Shown here in pieces: positions 31,741-39,230 of a stretch of 46,997 nt of DNA. The translations under genes and the position numbers were made by a program. Numbering within the stretch: position 1 is the stretch's first letter; every line of letters starts with the position of its first letter. The notes beneath the pieces are model-generated. The model made no database searches and was not told where the DNA came from. It worked only from the letters and a program-made list of their open reading frames with translations. This DNA comes from Lachnospiraceae bacterium (lineage in GTDB: Bacteria; Bacillota; Clostridia; Lachnospirales; Lachnospiraceae), in assembly GCA_017457865.1 (NCBI GenBank), contig JAFTGN010000037.1:1-46997 (forward strand), written 5' to 3'.

Positions 31741-33498
31741 ATGAAGGTAATTTACAGAAATGGTGAAGTGCAGGAAGGAAACTTTGCGGAAAAGTGGGTC
31801 AGAGAAGCATTCTGGCACACAAGCGCACATGTGTTGGCACAGGCGGTGAAACGGTTGTACCCGGATACAAAATGTGCCATTGGTCCGGCCATCGAACAGG
31901 GATTTTATTATGATTTTGAGTTTTCATTCCCATTTGGAGAGGAACATCTGGTACAGGTAGAAGCAGAGATGAAAAAAATCATCACAGAATCCCTTTTGGT
32001 ACAGGTATATGAGCGAAGTCGGGAAGAAGCGCTTCGTTATATGGCAGAAAGAGGAGAGAAATATAAAGTAGAATTGATTCAAGGTCTGCCAGAGGCCGAG
32101 TCCATTTCCTTTTATCAGCAGGGAGAATATGCAGAGTTTTGTGCCGGACCTCACATTGCAAATGTGTGTGCCATCAAAGCAGTAAAGCTATTGTCTATTG
32201 CAGGTGCCTATTGGCGTGGAGATGAGAAGAATCAGATGCTGACCAGAATTTATGGGATTTCCTTTCCAAAGGCATCCCAGTTGCAAGAACATCTGAACAT
32301 GCTGGAAGAAGTGAAACTGCGTGACCACAGAAAACTGGGAAGAGAGCTGGGACTGTTTATGATGGCAGAACAGGGACCGGGATTTCCGATTTTTCTGCCC
32401 AAAGGAATGATTTTGAAAAATCTTTTGATTGCTTATTGGCGAGAGATTCACCAGAGAGAGAAGTACATGGAGATTTCCACGCCCATCATGCTGGATCGGG
32501 TATTGTGGGAGACATCCGGACACTGGGATCATTATCGGGAAAATATGTACACAACTGTGATTGACGGCAAAGACTTTGCCATCAAACCTATGAGTTGTCC
32601 GGGCGGCATGTTGGTATATCAATCTCAACCCAGATCTTATAAAGAGTTTCCGTTGCGTCTGGCGGAATTGGGACTGGTTCACAGACATGAGAAGTCAGGA
32701 CAGCTTCATGGTCTCATGCGGGTCAGAGCATTCACACAGGATGATGCCCATATTTTTATGACGGAAGACCAGATGATCCCGGAAATACAGAATGTGGCAA
32801 GGTTGATTGATGAAGTGTACGGAAAGTTTGGTTTCCAATACGAAGTAGAGCTTTCCACAAAGCCGGAGGATAGCATCGGTAGTGAGGAAGAGTGGGAACA
32901 GGCAACAAATGCATTGAAACAGGCAATGGAAGCCATTGACGTACCTTATGTGATCAATGAGGGAGATGGGGCATTTTATGGGCCGAAGCTGGATTTTCAT
33001 TTGAAAGATTCCATCGGAAGAACATGGCAGTGTGGCACGATTCAGTTGGATTTTCAGCTGCCCCAGCGTTTTCAGGCGGAGTACATCGGGGCGGACGGAA
33101 TGTCCCATCGTCCCATCATGATTCACAGAGTGGTGTTTGGCTCCATAGAACGCTTTATTGGAATTCTGATTGAGCATTATGCAGGGAAGTTCCCCTTATG
33201 GTTGTCACCGGTACAAGTGAAACTATTGCCCATTGCAGAGCGTTTTCACGATTATGCCGGACAGGTGGCAGAACAGTTGTCCGGTATGGGAATTCGCTGT
33301 GAAGTAGATGAGCGGTCAGAAAAGATTGGATACAAAATTCGGGAGGCCCAGCTGGATAAAATTCCATACATGGTCATTGTGGGGCAGAAAGAACTGGATG
33401 CACATGCAGTTTCTGTACGAAGCCGTGAGGAAGGCGATATGGGCGATATGGAAATCGGGCAGTTTGTGAATCTGTTACAGAAGGAGTTGGAGGTGTAA
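31741..33498 (+). CDS. thrS: Threonyl-tRNA synthetase lacking the TGS domain
   Basis: A 585-residue class II ThrRS. The usual N-terminal TGS domain (about 60 residues) is missing: the chain starts about 20 residues before the editing domain HTSAHVLAQAVKRLYPD. The catalytic core is complete, with MSCPGGMLVYQ (normally MNCP), RLAELGLVHRHEKSGQLHGL, the zinc-binding residues, VRAFTQDDAHIF, EGDGAFYGPKLDFH and IMIHRVVFGSIERFIG; the anticodon domain follows. It charges tRNA-Thr. T-box control is usual for such enzymes. The missing domain suggests a second, accessory ThrRS (ThrZ type), with a full-length copy elsewhere. Confidence 0.9.
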   Translation: MKVIYRNGEVQEGNFAEKWVREAFWHTSAHVLAQAVKRLYPDTKCAIGPAIEQGFYYDFEFSFPFGEEHLVQVEAEMKKIITESLLVQVYERSREEALRYMAERGEKYKVELIQGLPEAESISFYQQGEYAEFCAGPHIANVCAIKAVKLLSIAGAYWRGDEKNQMLTRIYGISFPKASQLQEHLNMLEEVKLRDHRKLGRELGLFMMAEQGPGFPIFLPKGMILKNLLIAYWREIHQREKYMEISTPIMLDRVLWETSGHWDHYRENMYTTVIDGKDFAIKPMSCPGGMLVYQSQPRSYKEFPLRLAELGLVHRHEKSGQLHGLMRVRAFTQDDAHIFMTEDQMIPEIQNVARLIDEVYGKFGFQYEVELSTKPEDSIGSEEEWEQATNALKQAMEAIDVPYVINEGDGAFYGPKLDFHLKDSIGRTWQCGTIQLDFQLPQRFQAEYIGADGMSHRPIMIHRVVFGSIERFIGILIEHYAGKFPLWLSPVQVKLLPIAERFHDYAGQVAEQLSGMGIRCEVDERSEKIGYKIREAQLDKIPYMVIVGQKELDAHAVSVRSREEGDMGDMEIGQFVNLLQKELEV

Positions 33499-33665
33499 CA
33501 TTACCATATTCATAGAAAATTTACTGGTATCATACCGAAATTGTGTTATAATCAAGTGGATATGCCTGCGAAGATAGAGATATCAAATAATGGTGGGATG
33601 GAAAGTGAATCGGGACAGAAAGCAGTTCCTGATCTTTTCATCTCCACAAGAAGCGAGGATAAAAC

Positions 33666-34526
33666 ATGAGTGTAAGAATTATAACCGATTCCGCAGCAGA
33701 TATTTCACAGGAGTGTGCAAAGGAATGGAACATTACAGTGATCCCTTTGAAGATTCGTTTTGAAGAAGAAGACGGGGCAGAGTATTTAGACGGTGTCACC
33801 ATTACCAATGAACAGTTTTATCAGAAGCTGATCCTGGAACAGAAACAGCCAAAGACCAGCCAGATTTCCCCCTATGATTATGAAAAGGTGTTTCAGGAGG
33901 TGAAGGAAGCTGGAGATACAGCGGTCTATATTTCTCTTTCTTCTAAAATTTCCGGCAGCTACCAGAGTGCCAACATTGCAGCCGATGATTACGAAGGCAT
34001 TGTATATATCGTAGACAGTCTGGAATTCTGCATTGGACAGCGGATTCTGGTGGAATTGGCAGTTCGTCTGAGAGACGAGGGAAAGAGCGCAGAGGAGATT
34101 GCGCAGACCGTCAAAGAAGAGCAGAAGAATGTACGCCTCATTGCGTTGTTTGATACCCTGGAATATCTGAAGCGTGGCGGACGACTTTCCAAAGGAAAGG
34201 CGTTTGTGGGTTCTGTGCTTTCTCTCAAGCCGGTGCTGACCATTACGGATGGCGAAGTAGAGATACTGGGCAAGGCACGGGGCGCAAAAGTGGGCAATAA
34301 TATGCTGAAAGAGTATGTGCGCAAAGAAGGCGGCATTCACTTTGACAAACCCTATTGTCTGGGCTACTCTGGTCTGTCCGATGAGAGAATGTGGCAGTAT
34401 GTGGAAAACAGCAGAGAACTGTATGATGGAGATGTGAAGGCACTTCCGGTTGCCCATGTGGGCGCAGTCATTGGAACTTACGCAGGACCGGATGCCATTG
34501 CGGTGGCGTTTTTTTGTCAGGAGTAA
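33666..34526 (+). CDS. DegV-family fatty acid-binding protein
   Basis: A 286-residue DegV protein of standard length. It starts VRIITDSAADIS, with the conserved TSQISPYDYEKVF, YISLSSKISGSYQSA, LEYLKRGGRLSKGKAFVGSVLSLKPVL and the end VGAVIGTYAGPDAIAVAF. The family binds fatty acids; some members (FakB) present them to the kinase FakA for phosphorylation. A -10 box TATAAT at 33547-33552 with an extended TG lies upstream; the -35 is weak. It stands 54 bases ahead of a MATE transporter gene and may share its transcript. Confidence 0.88.
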   Translation: MSVRIITDSAADISQECAKEWNITVIPLKIRFEEEDGAEYLDGVTITNEQFYQKLILEQKQPKTSQISPYDYEKVFQEVKEAGDTAVYISLSSKISGSYQSANIAADDYEGIVYIVDSLEFCIGQRILVELAVRLRDEGKSAEEIAQTVKEEQKNVRLIALFDTLEYLKRGGRLSKGKAFVGSVLSLKPVLTITDGEVEILGKARGAKVGNNMLKEYVRKEGGIHFDKPYCLGYSGLSDERMWQYVENSRELYDGDVKALPVAHVGAVIGTYAGPDAIAVAFFCQE

Positions 34527-34580
34527 TCCGGTCATTCTGGAAAACCATCTATCAGCAGAAGAAAAGAGGAACGAAACACA

Positions 34581-35951
34581 ATGGATCAACCACAAAATCC
34601 ACTTGGCGTGCTTCCGGTTCGGAAGCTTTTAATGAAATTTGCGGTGCCCAGCATCATTGCCATGCTGACCAGTGCGCTGTACAATATTGTAGACCAGTTC
34701 TTTATCGGACATAGTGTAGGGGAACTGGGAAATGCGGCAACCAACATTGCATTTCCACTGACCATCTCCAGTGTTGCCATTGCACTGCTGTTTGGTATCG
34801 GTGGTGCATCGGCTTTCAATCTGGCGATGGGACAAGGGGAAAAGGAAGAAGCAGTGGGGTATATGGGCACTGCTTTGTCTGGCATGGGTGTTTGCGGTTT
34901 CGTGCTCCTAGTGATTACCCAGCTGTTTTTGCATCCCATGCTGGGATTCTTTGGAACACCGGCAAATGTAATGGACTATGCCAGTGTATATGTGCGGATT
35001 ACATCCATTGGATTCCCTATGCTGATTGTAAGCACCGGCGGTGGTCATCTCATTCGTGCAGACGGCAGCCCTCAGTTTTCCATGCTTTGTAATCTGACCG
35101 GTGCCATCATCAATACCATATTAGATGCCCTGTTTGTATTTGGATTCCATATGGGCATGGCAGGTGCGGCATGGGCTACCATCATTGGGCAGTTTGTGGC
35201 AGGCTTTATGGCACTGTATTATCTGGCACACTGTAAGACCGTGACGTTGAAAGTGTCAGATTTGAAGCCAAAGAAAAATAGCCTGAAACGGGTGACTTCT
35301 CTGGGGGCAGCACCTTGCAGCAATCAGCTGGCCATGATGATCGTGCAGATTGTGATGAATAAATCCCTGACCCATTATGGTGCCCTTTCTTCTTATGGGG
35401 AAGCCATTCCGCTGGCATGTGCCGGTATTATTTCCAAGGTCAATCAGGTGTATTTTTCCTTTATCATTGGAATTTCTCAGGGCTTACAGCCGATCATCAG
35501 CTTTAATTATGGTGCAGAGAAATATCCCAGAGTGCGAAAGGCATATTTGCTGGCATCCGGTGTAGGATTGATTTTGTCTGTGTGTGCGTTTGTGCTGTTT
35601 CAGACCATTCCAAAACAGATCATTGCCTTGTTTGGCAATGGTTCACCGGAGTATGTGGCATTTGCGGTAAATTATTTTAGAATTTTCCTGTTTTTCACAT
35701 TCCTGAACTTTATACAGCCCATTACATCCAATTGTTTTACTGCCATCGGCAAACCGGCAAGAGGTATGTTCCTGTCACTGACCAGACAGATTCTGTTTTT
35801 ATTGCCGTTGATTTTGATCTTGCCATTGTTTTGGGGACTGGATGGTATTTTGTTTGCCGGTCCCATTGCAGACGGAACTGCAGCGGTGGTATCTGCGTGG
35901 ATGATTGGAAAGGAACTGAGACAGGAGAAGTATAGAGTATCTGGAAAGTAG
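34581..35951 (+). CDS. MATE-family multidrug efflux transporter
   Basis: A 456-residue membrane protein with about twelve hydrophobic segments. LLMKFAVPSIIAMLTSALYNIVDQFFIGH is the MATE N-terminal signature, followed by IRADGSPQFSMLCNLTGAIINTILD, and a second half repeat around RVTSLGAAPCSNQLAMMIVQI. It resembles the MepA group, which expels cationic drugs in exchange for sodium or protons. No MepR-type regulator is adjacent; the regulator on the other side is Rrf2. Confidence 0.88.
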   Translation: MDQPQNPLGVLPVRKLLMKFAVPSIIAMLTSALYNIVDQFFIGHSVGELGNAATNIAFPLTISSVAIALLFGIGGASAFNLAMGQGEKEEAVGYMGTALSGMGVCGFVLLVITQLFLHPMLGFFGTPANVMDYASVYVRITSIGFPMLIVSTGGGHLIRADGSPQFSMLCNLTGAIINTILDALFVFGFHMGMAGAAWATIIGQFVAGFMALYYLAHCKTVTLKVSDLKPKKNSLKRVTSLGAAPCSNQLAMMIVQIVMNKSLTHYGALSSYGEAIPLACAGIISKVNQVYFSFIIGISQGLQPIISFNYGAEKYPRVRKAYLLASGVGLILSVCAFVLFQTIPKQIIALFGNGSPEYVAFAVNYFRIFLFFTFLNFIQPITSNCFTAIGKPARGMFLSLTRQILFLLPLILILPLFWGLDGILFAGPIADGTAAVVSAWMIGKELRQEKYRVSGK

Positions 35952-35991
35952 GATTTTTATGTGATAGAGACTGGATGTTCTATCATACGAA

Positions 35992-36040
35992 AAGGTGCAG
36001 TTACCGGGCTGAATCAGTCGGGCAACCGCACCTTGTTTTT
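35992..36040 (+). terminator. Terminator of the MATE gene
   Basis: AAGGTGC, GTT and CC (from 35992) pair with GG, AAC and GCACCTT (to 36033), followed by GTTTTT. Repeat copy C begins immediately after. Confidence 0.85.
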
Positions 36041-36188
36041 ATGTAATAGGAATTTCCTAATTAAATAACAGAAAAATTCTGTCACCAAAAAAGTGCGACC
36101 CGCAGGATGCGACCTCGTGCGAAAGAGAAAGAGTTGCATATGCAACCGCACTCGGCGCAATAATTCTGCATTCGCAGAATTCTTTTCT
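36041..36188 (+). repeat. Terminator-adjacent repeat, copy C
   Basis: A 148-bp copy with all modules of copy A and scattered changes. Its first palindrome is altered (TAATAGGAATTTCCTAATTA). The end hairpin, AATTCTGC-attc-GCAGAATT plus CTTTTCT, reaches the stop codon of the oppositely oriented rrf2 gene, so the element fills the whole space between the two convergent genes. Confidence 0.85.
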
Positions 36189-36628
36189 CAAACTTCTGCC
36201 AGAATGCGGTTTCTAGTGTCAGATACCACATCTGCTAATGTAATCTGTTTCATTTGCGCTTCCATGGAAGTTTGAATTTCTGCCAGTTTTTCGTCCATAG
36301 CGGCGTGGATGTTTCTGCCCACGGGACAACTGGCGTTGGGATTCTCATGGAAGTGAAATAAGCCGGTTTCGTCTATGCAGTCCAAAGCTTTATAGATGTC
36401 ATAAAAAGTAATCTGATCAAGTGGTTTTGCCAATGAAGCACCGCTGCTGCCCTGGCTGGTGATGACAATTCCTGCTGCTTTCAGCCTGGAAATCACAGTT
36501 CGGATGATGACGGGATTTGCGCCTACACTTCCTGCCAGAAACTCACTTGTGACCTTTTGTTCTTCTTTGAAATAATCGATACACGTGACGATATGCACGG
36601 CTATCGTAAATCTGCTTGTGATCTGCAT
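36188..36628 (-). CDS. Rrf2-family transcriptional regulator
   Basis: A 146-residue Rrf2 protein. It starts MQITSRFTIAVHIVTCIDYF and has the winged helix VTSEFLAGSVGANPVIIRTVISRLKAAGIV with the wing GSSGASLAKPLDQITFYDIYKAL. Only one cysteine of the typical IscR/NsrR Fe-S ligand set remains (NASCPVG), so it is probably a cluster-free YwnA/CymR-like member. A strong inverted repeat covers its own promoter, indicating autorepression. Targets beyond itself are unknown. Confidence 0.88.
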   Translation of the reverse strand: MQITSRFTIAVHIVTCIDYFKEEQKVTSEFLAGSVGANPVIIRTVISRLKAAGIVITSQGSSGASLAKPLDQITFYDIYKALDCIDETGLFHFHENPNASCPVGRNIHAAMDEKLAEIQTSMEAQMKQITLADVVSDTRNRILAEV

Positions 36629-36690
36629 GTATGGTATTCCTCTTACTCTTTGATATTTGCCTTTTGAAATACGGATGTTGTATCCTTACG

Positions 36691-36741
36691 ACTTGTAATA
36701 TAACACATTACAAGTAACTTGTCAATAAAAATATTACAAGT
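36691..36741 (-). promoter_or_regulatory. rrf2 promoter with ACTTGTAAT operator
   Basis: On the minus strand TTGACA (36725-36720), 17 bases, TATATT (36702-36697) form the promoter. ACTTGTAAT (36691-36699) and ATTACAAGT (36707-36715) are 9-bp inverted arms from the -10 box into the spacer, and a third half-site TATTACAAGT lies at 36732-36741 just upstream of the -35. Confidence 0.8.
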
Positions 36742-36907
36742 TTTTGGAATTTTGATTCAGACTCCGGTGAATATGTTGAGAAAACATGCTATCATAGCGG
36801 AAATAAGACGTCAATAATGATGAAGCCATTTCTGTTGTATCAAATGCAAACATATCTGTAGCTTTTTGACAGGCAAACTTGTATATCTGGTGGAAGGTGG
36901 TGAAACA

Positions 36908-37417
36908 GTGAGTGAAGATACTTTAGATGAGCAGCAAATACGGCTGATCGAGACGTATTCTGATATGGTATATCAGATGGCGTATTCTCTGTTAAAAAAT
37001 CCATATGATGCAGAGGACATTCATCAGGAAGTATTTGTCCGGTATATTTGCAAGCAGCCTGTATTTGAAAATCCAGACCATGAGAGGGCATGGTTTCTGC
37101 GTGTGACCATCAATCTGGCAAAAAATTTCTGGAAAACTGCATGGTACAGAAAGGTAGGAAGATTTTTGGATGAAGGACTGGAGCAATTGGAAATGATACC
37201 GGAAGAAGTAACAGACCCCAGAGAAAAACAGATCGTGGAATTGGTGGGAAAGTTGCCACTGAAATATCGTGCTGTGATTCATTTGTTTTATGAAGAGGAA
37301 CTTTCTGTAGAAGAGATTGCAAATCTGCTGAAACGGAAACCTTCTACGGTTCGTACACAGCTGACGAGAGCCAGAAGTAAACTGCGGGAATGGATGAAGG
37401 AGGAAGAGGATGTATAA
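36908..37417 (+). CDS. ECF-type RNA polymerase sigma factor
   Basis: A 169-residue sigma factor. Region 2 is YSDMVYQMAYSLLKNPYDAEDIHQEVFVRYI and continues FENPDHERAWFLRVTINLAKNFWK. Region 4 is LPLKYRAVIHLFYEEELSVEEIANLLKRKPSTVRTQLTRARSKLREWM. The start is most likely the GTG at 36908 behind GGAAGGTGG; the frame is open further upstream without a good site. Its end overlaps the next gene by 8 bases, the usual sigma/anti-sigma arrangement. It is a paralog of the broken sigma gene at the left edge of the window. Confidence 0.9.
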   Translation: MSEDTLDEQQIRLIETYSDMVYQMAYSLLKNPYDAEDIHQEVFVRYICKQPVFENPDHERAWFLRVTINLAKNFWKTAWYRKVGRFLDEGLEQLEMIPEEVTDPREKQIVELVGKLPLKYRAVIHLFYEEELSVEEIANLLKRKPSTVRTQLTRARSKLREWMKEEEDV

Positions 37418-38543
37418 GGAGTTGTATCAAAAGGCATATGGAAAAATCAGACCCCAGGCAGGGTATGTGGAGCGAATTCAGGAAGGGATAAGGAAAAAGG
37501 GGAGAAGGCAAATAAAAGGTACATTTTGGGTGGCAGTGGCAGCGACGGTTGTGCTTCTAATGGTGACAGGGACAGCATCCGTTTCTGTGCTGGCAAAGGA
37601 ATATCCAGCGATTTATCGAATCGTAGCCAGATATGCACCAGCAATTTCGGAGTGTATTGTTCAGGAGAAACGAAGCTGTTCTGAGCAGGGCATTCAGATG
37701 CAGTTAGAGGCGGTACATGTGGACGGAACACAGGCAGAAGTCATTGTTTCTTTTGCAGATGAAGCAGGCAGCAATTGGATCAAAGGAGAAGTGGATTTAT
37801 ATGACAGTTATGAACTGTATGGTGGTAAGAAAGCGGATTTGGTCATGGGTGGCTGTCGTTTTCTGGAATATGATCCGGCAGAGGATAAGGCATATGTTCA
37901 GATTGTCATACAGTCAGATGCTCCTTATGTAGGAGAGATGGCAATTTTTTCAGTGAACATGTTATTGTGCAATGAAATCCATTATCAGGAAACCATCAAT
38001 TTGGCGGAAATCAATCAGATGCCGCAAACAGAGGATAGGGTAATGAATGGTTGGGGCGGTGACTGGGAGGCACTCCATCAACAGATGCAGACACGGGAAC
38101 TGGCAGAACGTACTGTAAAATGGGAGAAGGCTGTGCAGGAAGCCGGGCAGGGTGCAGTTTTGGAGGCAGGACAATGGAATGAAGTGATGGTTCCTGTGCT
38201 GAAACATGAAGAGGGAGCGGAGCTTTTGGCAGATGCGCTGACGGTGACAGGCGTGGCCCATCAGGATGGCATCTTACGGGTACAAATCTGTCGAGGAGAT
38301 GTGACAGAGGCAGATCGATATATGTTGCCTGTACTGGTGAATCAGACAGGAGAAGAGTGGCATGAGGATTATAGCTGGGGCTGGCAGGAAAGGGTGGATG
38401 GTACTCCATACACATTTGAGGAATTCTGGTTTTTTGTGGAAGAAGAGGAATTGTCGGCCAGTGAATTGAAAGGGGATGTCTGTGTAAAGGACGGTGCCAT
38501 TCGAGGCAATTGGAATATCGCATTTCCGATGGAAGAACAGTAA
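37410..38543 (+). CDS. DUF4179-like membrane anti-sigma factor
   Basis: A 377-residue protein with a short cytoplasmic part (MYKELYQKAYGKIRPQAGYVERIQEGI), one membrane helix (residues 38-62, TFWVAVAATVVLLMVTGTASVSVLA) and a large extracellular domain. The layout is that of the DUF4179 proteins encoded beside ECF sigma factors. The N-terminal segment would hold the sigma factor, and the outer domain would sense an envelope signal. GGAGGAAGAGG precedes the ATG, which lies inside the end of the sigma gene. The signal is unknown. The family call rests on layout and partial resemblance. Confidence 0.75.
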   Translation: MYKELYQKAYGKIRPQAGYVERIQEGIRKKGRRQIKGTFWVAVAATVVLLMVTGTASVSVLAKEYPAIYRIVARYAPAISECIVQEKRSCSEQGIQMQLEAVHVDGTQAEVIVSFADEAGSNWIKGEVDLYDSYELYGGKKADLVMGGCRFLEYDPAEDKAYVQIVIQSDAPYVGEMAIFSVNMLLCNEIHYQETINLAEINQMPQTEDRVMNGWGGDWEALHQQMQTRELAERTVKWEKAVQEAGQGAVLEAGQWNEVMVPVLKHEEGAELLADALTVTGVAHQDGILRVQICRGDVTEADRYMLPVLVNQTGEEWHEDYSWGWQERVDGTPYTFEEFWFFVEEEELSASELKGDVCVKDGAIRGNWNIAFPMEEQ

Positions 38544-38721
38544 GGAGAAAATATCGCAGCAGAGTGTTTTCTGATTGCGGTTAGATGATAAAAGGGTATG
38601 GTATAAACTGCGAAATATCGTTAGCAGACGATGACAAAAACAGGTGATTTGTAACGATGGTTACAATGGGCAAACTAAACTGACTGTTTTTCTCAATAGA
38701 GGAAAATCACTGGAAATTCAT

Positions 38722-38750
38722 TTGACAAAGGCATTTTTGCATCTTATACT
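38722..38750 (+). promoter_or_regulatory. Promoter of the DUF6110 gene
   Basis: TTGACA (38722-38727), 17 bases, TATACT (38745-38750). The 180 bases between the anti-sigma stop and this promoter contain no clear gene; a small GTAAC-gatg-GTTAC hairpin is the only structure. Confidence 0.7.
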
Positions 38751-38832
38751 AAAGACAAAGGATAGGAAAACAGACATTTGCGAAAGGATTCCCATGCAGG
38801 TGTCTGTGCACCAACACAAGGAGATGATGGAT

Positions 38833-39114
38833 ATGAAGTGGGATCAGATCAACTGGAAGCACACAGGATTGTTTGCGGCAGGTGTATTGTTTGGCACAGC
38901 TGGCATCAAGGCGCTGGCAAGTAAGGATGCAAAGAAAGTTTATACCGAATGCACAGCAGCTGTACTGCGGGCAAAGAAATGTGTCATGGATACTGTGACG
39001 ACGGTACAGGAGAATGCAGAAGACATCTACGCAGAAGCAAAGGAAATCAATGCAAAGCGGGAAGCAGAGGAAGAAGCGGCGGTTTATGAAGATGCTGCAC
39101 AGACAGTAGAGTAA
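38833..39114 (+). CDS. DUF6110-like small protein linked to a metal ATPase
   Basis: A 93-residue protein with one hydrophobic helix near the start (HTGLFAAGVLFGTAGIKALAS) and a long charged helix (VYTECTAAVLRAKKCVMDTVTTVQENAEDIYAEAKEINAKREAEEEAA). This matches the small DUF6110 proteins encoded upstream of heavy-metal P-type ATPases. Of several ATGs I choose 38833, nine bases after AAGGAG. It may be an accessory subunit or metal-handling partner of the ATPase, but this is inference from gene order. A terminator lies between the two genes. Confidence 0.65.
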   Translation: MKWDQINWKHTGLFAAGVLFGTAGIKALASKDAKKVYTECTAAVLRAKKCVMDTVTTVQENAEDIYAEAKEINAKREAEEEAAVYEDAAQTVE

Positions 39115-39134
39115 GCAGAAAAAAGCAAAACAGG

Positions 39135-39169
39135 ATGCAGCAGAGGGAGTGCCCACTGCTGCATTTTTT
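39135..39169 (+). terminator. Terminator or attenuator before the P-type ATPase
   Basis: ATGCAGCAG pairs with CTGCTGCAT, with GGG/CCC inside, followed by TTTTTT. Only about 60 bases separate it from the ATPase start, and no separate promoter is obvious there, so partial read-through may set the ratio of the two products. Confidence 0.75.
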
Positions 39170-39230
39170 GTATGAAATGAAAATATGCTGCAAAGCAGAA
39201 TGATTTATGGGAATAGAATGGAGGATAGAG

